The notes beneath the pieces were generated by a model. That model saw nothing but the letters and a program-made list of their open reading frames with translations. It was not told the DNA's origin and did not search any database. The position numbers and the translations under genes are program-made. From Patiria miniata (taxonomy: Eukaryota > Echinodermata > Asteroidea > Valvatida > Asterinidae): a DNA stretch of 64,000 bases. Location of the stretch: positions 9,711,606-9,775,605 of the forward strand of contig NW_024037064.1 of assembly GCF_015706575.1 (NCBI RefSeq). The letters run 5' to 3'. Positions 33,357-43,856 of this stretch are shown here, one piece after another (the first letter of the stretch is position 1; every line of letters begins with the position of its first letter).

Positions 33357-33832
33357 TAGCCCATAAATGTGGCCAATTTACTGGACTGCCTCCGTAAACA
33401 TAGGCCACACATCCACATGTACAAAAACGTGTCGCACCTCGTCAAATTTTGATTTTCACATTTAGGCTTAGTTTGTAGGATTTTTTTGCTCTAGAAGCAT
33501 CTTACCCTCTTTATACATGTAGGCTAATGAGAAAGTGCTGCCTTTTCAGATGTCTATTTTTCGTGAAATATCCAGATTCATTTGGACACATTTGCGTATC
33601 AAAATTTCAACATGAAATTTCACAAAAATTAGACTGAAAAAGGCAGCACTTTCTGATTAGCCTTAGTATAAAGAGGGTGAGTATGCTTCTAAAGCAAAAA
33701 AAACCCTACAAACTAAGCCTAAATGTGAAAATCAAAATTTGACAAAGTGCGACGCGTTTTTGTACATGTGGACGTGTGGCCTATGTTTACGGAGGCAGTC
33801 CAGTAAATAGGCCACATTTCATGATTTAGGAA
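33357..33832. mobile_element. 476-bp inverted-repeat element with 11-bp flanking duplication
   Basis: About 230-bp arms are reverse complements (left TGTGGCC...ACTGGACTGCCTCCGTAAAC; right GTTTACGGAGGCAGTCCAGT...GGCCACA) around a short centre near 33595. TAGGAGTATGC occurs directly outside both ends (33346-33356, 33833-33843), a plausible target duplication. Noncoding foldback/MITE inside the OXSM-like intron. Confidence 0.75.
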
Positions 33833-34073
33833 TAGGAGTATGCAACTACGCGTATGGTAGGCTATACACGTGTTCGTCCACGGCCACAAAACTTCTTACC
33901 AACACCAGTGATAACAACTCGTGTACGGCCCGTAGAATACCTTCTTCCTCTGGAAGCATTCCATGATTCACAGACTTAACTGACGACAATACTTTCACTT
34001 TCTGCTGGACTCTCATAAATTTTGTGCACTGATTTTGCATGGTTTCCTTTCGAAGAGACCTTGACTTGCGCGG

Positions 34074-34081
34074 TATATATA
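34074..34081 (-). promoter_or_regulatory. TATA box upstream of the OXSM-like first exon
   Basis: TATATATA lies 34-41 bp upstream (minus strand) of the ATG at 34040, within GC-rich flanks (CGCGCCGTATATATACCGCG). The spacing would put the transcription start almost at the ATG, giving a very short leader. Confidence 0.45.
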
Positions 34082-34700
34082 CGGCGCGCCCTCTGACATG
34101 TGGTTGGACATAAAATTCTTACCTATTGAGGGCGCCCTTCTCAATTAACGGCATGAATAACTTTTTCGCTCGTACCCCCCGCTCTGCAAACAGGACGCTG
34201 GAATACTTTGAAGAATTCACCCTCTGATTGGTTGGATTTTGCTTGACCAGTGAACTTCGTCAATGTCAACTTTCCATCTTGTATCCAACTTCACCCAGCA
34301 TTAAGCAGATCCCAACATCATCTTTACTATTGTAACCAGTTCAGGCATTCAAATTCTCATTCTTCGTCTACACCATACATAGGCCTATGCCAGCTGGAAT
34401 CAGTGTCAGCTTTTCAGGCAGTGGCCCTTCCGGCGTTGAGAGACATATCCCACCACCACCCACCAGCAACTCTAAGAAGTGAGAATGTTTTTACTTGCAC
34501 TGTATCTGTATCTCTACCGCACCTGCACAACTGCACAACTGAGTCACCTCGACTGCTTCTCCATGGACAAGCAATGTGCTTCTTCGGAGCTAGTCAACAC
34601 ATCAAACATCAAGCATCAAGCACCTGAGTGTCATCAAGGTCATGATTCTGCAAGGTTTGAAATGGTTAAGACTGATTCATTACTCTTTTATTCCAGTTTA
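34082..34700. other. Spacer right of the OXSM-like promoter
   Basis: A 125-codon open frame on the + strand at 34250-34627 has no recognisable domain. Nothing else supported. Confidence 0.35.
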
Positions 34701-35063
34701 GGCCCAAAAAAATAAGTCTACGGTAGTCTGGTATGCGCGCGCGTCGCCGTAGCCATGCGCGTCGGCAAAATGATTTCTTTTTCAATGAAAGATGATGTCT
34801 CAAAACCGCCAAACTCAGTGGTTTGACTGGAATCCTGCTGCTGCACAATTTTAATGTGTCTTTAGATGGGATTATGGTCGAGAATAAGCTTTATGTGGCC
34901 TCTCAGGCTCTCATATATTTGCACTAAGTTTAGTCGGGCACCATTTGCAGTCATCAGCCGACATTTGAAGCAAAACAATCAGGTAACAAAAAAAAAAGCC
35001 GCGCCACCGCACCACCTTTTGGGCAAGCTCCATACCAGAAACCGGAGACTTATTTTTTTGGCC
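34701..35063. mobile_element. PIF/Harbinger-like MITE, TSD TTA
   Basis: GGCCCAAAAAAATAAGTCT at the left and AGACTTATTTTTTTGGCC at the right form inverted ends, flanked by TTA on both sides (34698-34700, 35064-35066). GGCC-type ends and a 3-bp TTA duplication fit PIF/Harbinger. The interior is GC-rich and noncoding. Confidence 0.7.
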
Positions 35064-35384
35064 TTAGAGGTGTTTTTTTCTCGTTGAAAAACGTAATAAG
35101 GAAATTGTGTAAAACTCATGTGTTGTATATAATTTACAATTCCCGTCACTTGTTCTGGCTCCGTTTCGAATCACGAACGGTCGGATTGCATCATGCAACG
35201 CTCAAAATGTTGTGCACATGGTCCACAATGAACCAGAAATCACATCCGGAATGAATCGAACGTGCGCACATTTCTATGGGAAGTTTTCGGATAGCATTTG
35301 CGCACATTATTTGTGCATATTGCCTAACTGCGGTCTTGAACAGCTGCAGCCAGATGCTTCATACATAGGTCATAGGCCACTTCC

Positions 35385-36990
35385 TTCACAAGGAGACTGC
35401 GATATAAAGACCCAGTATGCTAGAGCGCTGACAGGCCTTCCTATGGGATTTACTGCACAAAGTGAAAACTCTGTACATCATGTGGTACATCTTGCATTTT
35501 CTCGTCAAGCCTTGGATCTAAAGTTTGCTTCTTTGTCAGTTTGTTGGCCTATTCATCAGCTTTCGAACAATGTATAGTTTGTCTAAAACTGGAAATGTTA
35601 AGGTACCTTTTGACTGCGATATAGAGAGCCAGTATGCTGCGGCGCTGACAGGCCTTCCTCTGGGATTTACTGCACGAAGTGAAAACTCTGTGCATCATGT
35701 AGTGCATCTTGCATTTTCTCCTCAAGCCTTGAGTCTAAAGGTTTGCTTCTTTGTCAGTTTGTTGGCCTATTCATCATCTTTCGAACAATGCATAGTTTGC
35801 TGAAAATGTTAAGGTACCTTTTGACTGCGATATAGAGAGCCAGTATGCTGCGGCGCTGACAGGCCTTCCTATGGGATTTACTGCACAAAGTGAAAACTCT
35901 GTACATCATGTAGTACATCTTGCATTTTCTCCTCAAGCCTTGGGTCTAAAGGTTTGCTTCTTTGTCAGTTTGTTGGCCTATTCATCAGCTTTCGAACAAT
36001 GCATAGTTTGCTGAAAATGTTAAGGCACCTTTTGACTGCGATATAGAGAGCCAGTATGCTGCGGCGCTGACAGGCCTTCCTACGGGATTTACTGCACAAA
36101 GTGGAAAACTCTGTACATCATGTAGTACATCTTGCATTTTCTCCTCAAGCCTTGGGTCTAAAGGTTTGCTTCTTTGTCAGTTTGTTGGCCTATTCATCAG
36201 CTTTCGAACAATGCATAGTTTGCTGAAAATGTTAAGGTACCTTTTGACTGCGATATAGAGAGCCAGTGTGCTGCGGCGCTGACAGGCCTTCCTATGGGAT
36301 TTACTGCACAAAGTGAAAACTCTGTACATCATGTAGTACATCTTGCATTTTCTCCTCAAGCCTTGGGTCTAAAGGTTTGCTTCTTTGTCAGTTTGTTGGC
36401 CTATTCATCAGCTTTCGAACAATGCATAGTTTGCTGAAAATGTTAAGGCACCTTTTGACTGCGATATAGAGAGCCAGTATGCTGCGGCGCTGACAGGCCT
36501 TCATGTGGGGTTTACTGCACAAAGTGAAAACTCTGTACATCATGTAGTACATCTTGCATTTTCTCCTCAAGCCTTGGGTCTAAAGGTTTGCTTCTTTGTC
36601 AGTTTGTTGGCCTATTCCTCAGCTTTCGAACAATGCATAGTTTGCTGAAAATGTTAAGGTACCTTTTGACTGCGATATAGAGAGCCAGTGTGCTGCGGCG
36701 CTGACAGGCCTTCCTACGGGATTTACTGCACAAAGTGAAAACTCTGTACATCATGTAGTACATCTTGCATTTTCTCCTCAAGCCTTGAATCTAAAAGTTT
36801 GCTTCTTTGTCAGTTTGTTGGCCTATTCATCAGCTTTCGAACAATGCATAGTTTGTCTAAAACTGAAAATGTTAAGGTACCTTTTGACTGCGATATAGAG
36901 AGCCAGTATGCTGCGGCGCTGACAGGCCTTCATGTGGGGTTTACTGCACTAAGTGGAAACTGAGTGCATCATGTACTACATCTGGCATCT
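35385..36990. repeat. Satellite array 1, ~211-bp unit, 8 copies
   Basis: Head-to-tail units containing GACTGCGATATAGAGAGCC, GCTGCGGCGCTGACAGGCCTT and CATCTTGCATTTTCTCCTCAAGCCTTG repeat near 35395, 35612, 35823, 36036, 36246, 36457, 36668 and 36890. Inner units are nearly identical; the first and last are more diverged, as expected for array edges. Repeated 60-codon minus-strand frames within are not genes. Confidence 0.93.
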
Positions 36991-37074
36991 GATTTCTCCA
37001 AAAGTTTCAAATCTAGAGCTTTGCCGATTTGCAGGCAAATTCGCTCATTCATCCGCTTTCCAACGGTATAAAGT

Positions 37075-38165
37075 TTGTCCAGAACCGTCCGTGTTAAGGT
37101 ACCTTTAGAATGCGATACATGACAGCCATGCAGGTTGGCGCTGACAGGCCTTGATATTTTACCCACTGCACAAAAACGAAACTCGTGGAATCGGCTACTA
37201 CCTCTGCGGTTTTCTCCAAAAGTTTCTGGTCTAGATATGAGGTCTTGCCGTTTTGCATGCTGGTTAGCCCATTCATCTGCTTTCCAACGGTATAAAGTTT
37301 GTCCAGAAAAGGTACCTTTAGCCTGCAATACATCAGAGCCATGCTGGTTGGCGCTGACAGGTCTTGCTACGGGATTTACTGCACAGAAACAAAACAAGTG
37401 GCATCGGTGACTACATCTTCATTTTTCTTCAAAAGTTTTAAATCTACAGCCTTGCTCTTTCGCATGCCGGTTGGCGCATTCGTTCGCTTCCCAACGGTAT
37501 AAAGTTTGGCCAGAACAATCCGTGTTAAGGCACCTTTAGACGGCGATACATTAGAGCCGTGCTGGTTGGCGCTGACAGGCCTTGCTGTGGGATTTACTGC
37601 ACAGAAACGAAACAAGTGGCATTAGTTACTACGTCTGCAGTTTTCTCCAAAAGTTTTACGTCTACAGCCTTGCCCTTTTGCATGCTGGTTGGCCAATTCA
37701 TCCGCTTCCCAACAGTATAAAGTTTGTCCAGAACAGTCCATGTTAAGGCACCTTTAGACGGCAATACATGAGAGCCGTGCTGGTTGGCGCTGACAGGCCT
37801 TGCTGTGGGATTTACTGCATAGAAACGAAACAAGTGGCATTAGGTACTATATCTGCAGTTTTCTCCAAACGTTTTAGGTCTACAGCCTTGCCCTTTTGCA
37901 TGCTGGGCGGCCAATTCATCCGCTTCTCAACAGTATAAAGTTTGTCCAGAAAGGTCCATGTTAAGGCACCTTTAGACGGCGATACATGAGAGCCATGCGG
38001 GTGGGCGCTGACAGGCCTTGCTATGGGATTTACTGCACAGAAACGAAGCAAGTGGCATTAGGTACTAAATCTGCAGTTTTCTCCAAAAGTTTTATGTCTA
38101 CAGCCTTGCCCTTTTGCATGCTGGTTGATTCATTCATCCGCTTCCCAACAGTATAAAGTTTGTCC
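37075..38165. repeat. Satellite array 2, ~212-218-bp unit, 5 copies
   Basis: Units share GCTGACAGGCCTTGCT.TGGGATTTACTGCACAG with array 1 but otherwise differ (GTTAAGGCACCTTTAGACGGCGATAC, GCCTTGCCCTTTTGCATGCTGG). It is a related subfamily, adjacent to array 1. Repeats of GACAGGCC-type words fall near 37149, 37363, 37575, 37793 and 38010. Confidence 0.9.
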
Positions 38166-39361
38166 ATAATCTGGGGAAAATGGTCTGTTTGGACTGGGAC
38201 TGCATCTTATCGCCAAGTTTTCTCCGTGTTGACACAATGCACTGTTGAAGAAGAGAAAAACAATATTTTGTCTAAATCTTCAGTCTAGTTTGTCTATTTT
38301 TCATGATAAATCACCTGGCCACCGTTCAATTTAATGCATTACTTAATTTTTAAGATAGTTTGTAGACAAGGACTATCGTTTCCGAGCAAAATCTTTGGAA
38401 ATATGGTCTGTTTGGACTTGGCCTTCATCTTATCGCCAAGTTTTTCTCCGTGTTGACGCAAGACACTGTTGAGGAAGAGAACAAGAATATTTTGTCTAAA
38501 TCTTCTGTCTAGTTTGTCTTTTTTTCATGATAAATCACCTGGCCACCGTTCAATGCAATGCATTACTTAATTTTTGAGATAGTTTGTAGACAAGGACTAT
38601 CGTTTCGGATATAAATCTGGGGGAAAAGGTCTGTTTGGACTTGGCCTTCATCTTATCGCCAAGTTTTCTCCGTGTTGACACAAAACACTGTTGAGGGAGA
38701 GAAAAAGAATATTTTGTCTAAATCTTCTGTCTAGTTTGTCTATTTTTCATGATGAATCACCTGGCCACCGTTCAATTTAATGCATTACTTAATTTTTAAG
38801 ATAGTTTGTAGACAAGGACTATCGTTTCCGAGCAAAATCTTTGGAAACATGGTCTGTTTGGACTTGGCCTTCATCTTATCGCCAAGTTTTTCTCCGTGTT
38901 GACGCAAGACACTGTTGAGGAAGAGAACAAGAATATTTTGTCTAAATCTTCTGTCTAGTTTGTCTTTTTTTCATGATAAATCACCTGGCCACCGTTCAAT
39001 GCAATGCATTACTTAATTTTTGAGATAGTTTGTAGACAAGGACTATCGTTTCGGATATAAATCTGGGGGAAAAGGTCTGTTTGGACTTGGCCTTCATCTT
39101 ATCGCCAAGTTTTCTCCGTGTTGACACAAAACACTGTTGAGGGAGAGAAAAAGAATATTTTGTCTAAATCTTCTGTCTAGTTTGTCTATTTTTCATGATG
39201 AATCACCTGGCCACCGTTGATTTTAATGCATTAATTAATTTTTGAGATATTTTGTCAACCAGGACTATCGTTTCCGAGCAAAATGCGGGGGAAATGGTGT
39301 GTTTGGACTGGGACTGCATCTTATCGCCAAGTTTTCTCCGTGTTGACACAAGACACTGTTT
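38165..39361. repeat. Satellite array 3, ~222-bp unit with 444-bp higher-order dimer
   Basis: Six units carry TTATCGCCAAGTTTT.TCTCCGTGTTGACAC and CACCTGGCCACCGTTCAAT. Alternate units match better than neighbours: 38390-38833 and 38834-39277 are almost identical two-unit blocks. The array ends abruptly at 39361, where the TRIM-associated repeat begins. Confidence 0.9.
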
Positions 39362-40260
39362 AAAGATGAGGCTATTACGTGTCGCTTGAAAAACAAAGCG
39401 TGATTGGCCTACTTTATATTGAGTTAACGTTGTATGGAAAATTCAAGGACTCTATGTTTCCTAGGATCACCTTATGAATATGGGACCCAAGACGAGATAT
39501 TTTTCCCTTCCAGATGGATTGACTCCTTACTTTAATACTTGGCCACAATTGTCCAATGATATAAAAGTGTTTATATATCAAATATGTAATAGCAAATCCC
39601 AGTTACAACCGTTTGATGTTTGTCGTGAAATATAGCAAAATGTCTATCCTCAAAAGTTAAATTGATTCTCTGTACCGTTGATCTTCTAATTAACTGGGTA
39701 ACAAAAATAATGGTAATTTAAGTGGAGCCTTTTATGAGACAAAGTTTAGTTCAAGTTGAATTTGACGTCTTTGTAAGTTTTCTGCAAATACGAGAGTTGG
39801 AAAGCTATGGCTCCCTCCCTAAAACTGCAGAATAGCGAGGGTATCCAGAGTTGATCCAAACTCCGCCCGTTGTTACATTCAGTCATGTTGACAAATGCAA
39901 AATACATTGATTAACCCAAAAGGGGTTAGTACTGGTTAACATTTCAAACATTCCTTTTTCATAATAAAATAGATCGCCAGAGTATGTTGGCATACTCCTG
40001 GGTCACGTGAAGAGATCACATGTCTTGGTATGTCATGGACCGTGCTTTGAGTTTGGACTTTCAACACGAAATTAATACAATGCATTTTGAATCCGTCCAG
40101 ACATGAGGTCATTTTCAAATAATTTAGCAACCTCAATCTTCTTTTCAGACGTGTGACTGTACATATCGGGGATATGTTAACTTTATAGAGTGTAGAACGT
40201 AAAATGTGTTGAACAAAAAGTCGAAGGACGAGCGTTATTTTTAGCAAATGTATACTGCTA
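39362..40260 (+). repeat. ~0.9-kb segment upstream of TRIM copy A (shared with copy B)
   Basis: Starting TAAAGATGAG, this segment is repeated at 46609-47515 at high identity. It lies between the distal and proximal promoter-like blocks in the A and B units but is absent from the unit ends at 53.5 and 62.2 kb. An old insertion inherited by A and B is the simplest reading. No coding capacity. Confidence 0.75.
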
Positions 40261-40382
40261 CCCTGCTGCAGCTTGCTTAATTAAACTCTGGTGCATCATT
40301 TATACGCAGGCTTGTACTTTGGAGTCGTGCGTTTAACCACTGCATGTGTAAGACCGATACATGCACTAGGCATTACGATACC

Positions 40383-40673
40383 ATTATGCGATTGTATAGC
40401 AGACATTAGGTTGCGCAAACAGAAAGGGTTAAATAAGCCTGACACTGGATACTAAATACACTTGAGTGCAAATTGAACAAAGTCCAGATATCAACTGCGT
40501 ACTCAGTGCCGTACACATACCAGTTTATAGTGCACTACACTGTACTGTTGTCCGCCAATTTATCATTGGATCATCCACATCAGTGGTGCAGTATTATAAG
40601 CCTGGAAGATAGGTGTTCAGTGCAGAGTAGTACGTACGACCAAGAAACTCTATTGACTCCACAAGACGACCAG
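40383..40673 (+). promoter_or_regulatory. TRIM copy A promoter / 5'-UTR exon block
   Basis: The block, including GCGCAAACAGAAAGGGTTAA, TAAATAAGCCTGACAC and ATACTAAATACACTTGAGTG, is conserved upstream of copy B (48197-48489), at 53.7-53.9 kb and at 62.4-62.6 kb. It ends at a good donor (GACCAG|GTAACA), and the coding exon begins just after acceptor CTCGCAG at 40929, so a noncoding first exon spliced over a 256-bp intron is likely. Exact start site unknown. Confidence 0.5.
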
Positions 40674-40931
40674 GTAACACACAGCGGATGCAAGATACAG
40701 GTGAACCCTGTAATTAGGGTGAGTGATGCACCATGCTGGCAAATCTAAACTCATTGAAAAACTAGTCTGGTTATAGTACACTAAACTCAGGCAAGAGCCG
40801 GTGCATTGGAGATAGTAGTTGGAGATTAATAATAATGAAGGCATGGATCAACAATTCAAAATTAAGATACAAACTGAAGTGATCCGCTTCTTTATAGCGG
40901 CTGTTAAATTATATTTCTGTTCCTCGCAGAA

Positions 40932-43767
40932 ATGGCGACTGGACCTGCGGTAAGTTCAGCTCTGGAGACGATCAGCAGACATCATTTTGAGTGCTCTATC
41001 TGCCAAGAGAGGTATCAGCAGCCCAAGATACTAGAATGCCTACATAGCTTTTGTGAGCAATGTCTGCTGAAATACTGCAGCACGAAGCACGAGGGCTTTA
41101 CAGCGATTCCTTGCCCTGTGTGTCGGCAGGAGACGAAACTTCCAGAGTCTGGGGTGCAGGGTCTGAAAACCAACTTTCATCTGATTGGTCTGGTTGAGGA
41201 GTTTGAACTGCAGGAAAAGTTGGTGTGTTCGGGTGACACAAAGCTGATCTGCGAGACGTGTGATGATGGCAATGAGGCAACACATCAGTGTCTGGATTGT
41301 TCACTTAATATCTGCTCACGATGTCATAGTTCACACAAACGAGTTCCTGTAACATCAAGCCACGTAATAGCTACTTTGGACGACGTTCGTGAGGGAAAGG
41401 TGAAACTAACGAAGAAAAACCCAAAACAACATCCAAAATGTCCGAAACATGAGGGCGAAGTGGCACGATTCTTTTGCACAACGTGTCAAGTGTTGATCTG
41501 CCGGGATTGCACGGTCATAAACCACTGCAAACCAGAACATTCGTACGTTGAGAGTGATGAGGTCACATCAAAGTACAAGCAATCATTGGCTGAACTGTTT
41601 CCTCCACTTAAAAACTCAATGACAAAACTCCAGGAGTCACGAGAGAAAGTCTCAAGAATGAAAGAAGATTTGGGTGTCGCAGTTAAGAGGGTCATGACAG
41701 AAGTGCAAGACAGAGCAGCTGAGATACGAGCACAGGTAACAGCTCAAGAAAATCGCATCCTTGTCGACATTAAAAACATCCAAACAGATCGTGGACAAAA
41801 ACTGGACGAATATGAGAAAACTATGAGCTTGGCAGTGAAGAGATTTCAGTATTCACTTGACACAGCTAGAGAGGTGACAAAGACTGCATCAGATAGTGAC
41901 TTTCTCTCACTCTATGCCACAATCAGTAAAGATTTGAAATTGTTGGCAGATCAGAGTGTGCCTAGAGTTGACAACAGGCTTGCATTTCTGAAGTTCAAGC
42001 AGAGTGAGGGTGTTGGTGGCATCAGTCTGGGTGAGGTGGTGGTGGAAGGCAAATGGGAGCTGTGTCGAGAGTTTGGTACTATGGGAAGCGGTCCAGGAGA
42101 GTTCAGCGGGGCTTGGGGCATAGCTGCTCGTCAACCTGATGGGATTGCAGTGACTGACAACATCAACAAACGAGTTGTGATCTGCAGCATCGATGGCAAC
42201 CAGAAAAGCACGATACCGATGCAAAGATGTAAGTTTAAATTACCGTTCATTGCAATCTGCCGAGTCATGCACAGAAACAACATTTTCTTTGCTCATCGTT
42301 ATATTTTTGTTTTTAATTTTCCTCACGAGATCTGATGAAACGGAATCACACTAGCTTTGATGCGAAACATTTTAAGTGAATACCTTTGTGTTCATAACAT
42401 GAAGAATTTTAAATGTAAATGCATCGTCCATGTCAAAAATCAAATTTTCTTGATATTTTTTCATAAATTGAACAAACTCTACTGTAAATTAAACCTCATG
42501 TTTGATATTGGGTTTTTGCCCCGTCCCCTGGCATTTTTAACTAGTTTGCTCTTGTTTGTTTTCATGAATTTGGTTTTCTCTCTTCATGACATTTTTCCAA
42601 AGGATGAAAGTTCAAGGAAAATCCATTTAAAATGAAAGAAATATAAGTTTTCCTGATACACTGGTTCACCAGTTTAGTTCTCAATTGTTGTCAGGAGTCT
42701 TTTAGTTTTTCCCCCTATTATCCCACTGAAAGATACAAAAGGCAATTATCGAAAGGCTGAAACATCAATATGTACAGGATACCTTAAGACACAGTGATAT
42801 CCCTAACATGTACATGTCAGGGGTGTGAAATCTCAGCTTTAAGGCTGATTTCAGCTGTTTTTGTTTTGGATTTCAGCTTTTTTTCATTCACTTGCAGTGT
42901 ACAAAAGTATAGGAGATTTCCAAAGCTCAGCTTTTTTACACCTTTTTCAGCTATTTTCAGCTATTTTTATCAGTGGTCACTCACACCCCTGACATGTACA
43001 AATGTACATGTATATTTGACAATGTATACTTTTGGCCAGGGACACATTAATTATCACTCCAATTCATTTTTGATAATTTTTATAAATTGCAATTCAGATT
43101 AAAATTGACCACTATTGTTTGTTTTTACATCGTGCCCCCTACAGGTCCACTCGGCATCGAAGCTACACGCAGCGACAATCGTTTGGTGGTTGTTGAGCAA
43201 GGCGCACGCCATGTGAAGGTGTTCAACAGCGACAACACACTGGCATACGAGTTCCCAACGGTGCCGCCGAATGAGGTCGGTAAGACCACTGTTGACCTCC
43301 ACAGCGTAGCTGTCAAGAATGATGGTACCATTGCAGTGGGAGATGTGGCGAGGATGGTATTGACAGTGCACAGCCCCACTGATGGTGAGCTCCTTCATAC
43401 CATACCAGTCAAGATTAAACCTTATTTTCTGGCTTTTGACGGCAATGATCAAGTTATAATAAGTTGCAATGCATCAAAAACAGTGGATATTGCCGGTAGC
43501 AATGGTACTACAAAATGCACCATCAAACCCACCATCAATGGTCAACAAGTACGTAACTGCAACGGTGTATGCACTGATAGCTCAGGTATCTATGTTGCAA
43601 TGCATAATGGTAATGACACTGGTCATATCCACCACTATGACCCTCAGGGTGGTTTCCTCCAGTGCATCGTACAGGGTCTGCACTACCCAATAGGTATCAC
43701 ATTCACATCTGATGGGCAGCTGGCAGTGGCTGACTTCTACTCGGTAAAGACGTATCACCAGGTGTGA
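40932..43767 (+). CDS. TRIM-NHL E3 ubiquitin ligase, copy A
   Basis: Two coding exons, 40932-42228 and 43145-43767, joined in phase 1, give 639 residues. Start ATGGCGACTGG lies 3 bp after acceptor CGCAG. Domains: C3HC4 RING at about residues 20-65 (CSICQ, CLHSFCEQC, CPVCR); a B-box 1-like zinc finger at about 103-140; B-box 2 at about 165-205 (CPKHEGEVARFFC, CRDC, H); coiled coil to about 330; first NHL repeat at the end of exon 1 (SGPGEF...WGIA); and the NHL propeller in exon 2. RING-type TRIM proteins transfer ubiquitin in the cytoplasm; NHL domains bind proteins or RNA. No filamin domain is seen, unlike TRIM2/3/71. Substrate unknown. Confidence 0.9.
42818..42991. mobile_element. hAT-like MITE in the copy A intron
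   Basis: CAGGGGTGTGA and TCACACCCCTG are perfect 11-bp inverted ends. The interior repeats TTTCAGCT words. It inserted into ACATGTACATGT-type sequence seen on both sides. The matching intron of copy B lacks it, so it arrived after the A/B split or was lost from B. Confidence 0.75.
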
Positions 43768-43850
43768 TACGACATTGTTACCAGTCATGTCAATTTATAA
43801 GCATGGGTGAATTGTCGATAGAAAAATGAGCGAGTGGTTCTAATTACCAC

Positions 43851-43856
43851 AATAAA
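43851..43856 (+). terminator. Polyadenylation signal of TRIM copy A
   Basis: AATAAA 84 bp after the stop codon, conserved at the same place in copy B (51533-51538). Confidence 0.6.

Larger units (their letters stand above)
31549..34040 (-). pseudogene. OXSM-like (mitochondrial 3-oxoacyl-ACP synthase) 5' fragment, two exons
   Basis: Minus-strand exon 1 (about 34040 to 33900) ends in a frame reading TRVVITGV, and exon 2 (31665-31549, phase 1-1) continues GVVCPLGVGVQHVWPKLIDG then GYKRIPCQV. This matches the N-terminus of beta-ketoacyl-ACP synthases (human OXSM: RRVVITGIGLVTPLGVG...LVWDRLIGG...YKSIPC), which elongate fatty acyl chains in mitochondria. Exon 1 opens with ATG at 34040 and a basic, targeting-like stretch, but that frame is shifted by one base from the VVITGV frame, which has an in-frame TAA upstream and no ATG. 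No catalytic exons (Cys-His-His) are seen to the left. It is probably a truncated or decayed copy; an assembly indel plus distant exons is the alternative. Confidence 0.6.

Noticed and set aside
35754-38051. Series of similar 60-79-codon minus-strand frames
   Set aside because: They recur at the satellite period; a period not divisible by three and lack of splice context argue against coding.
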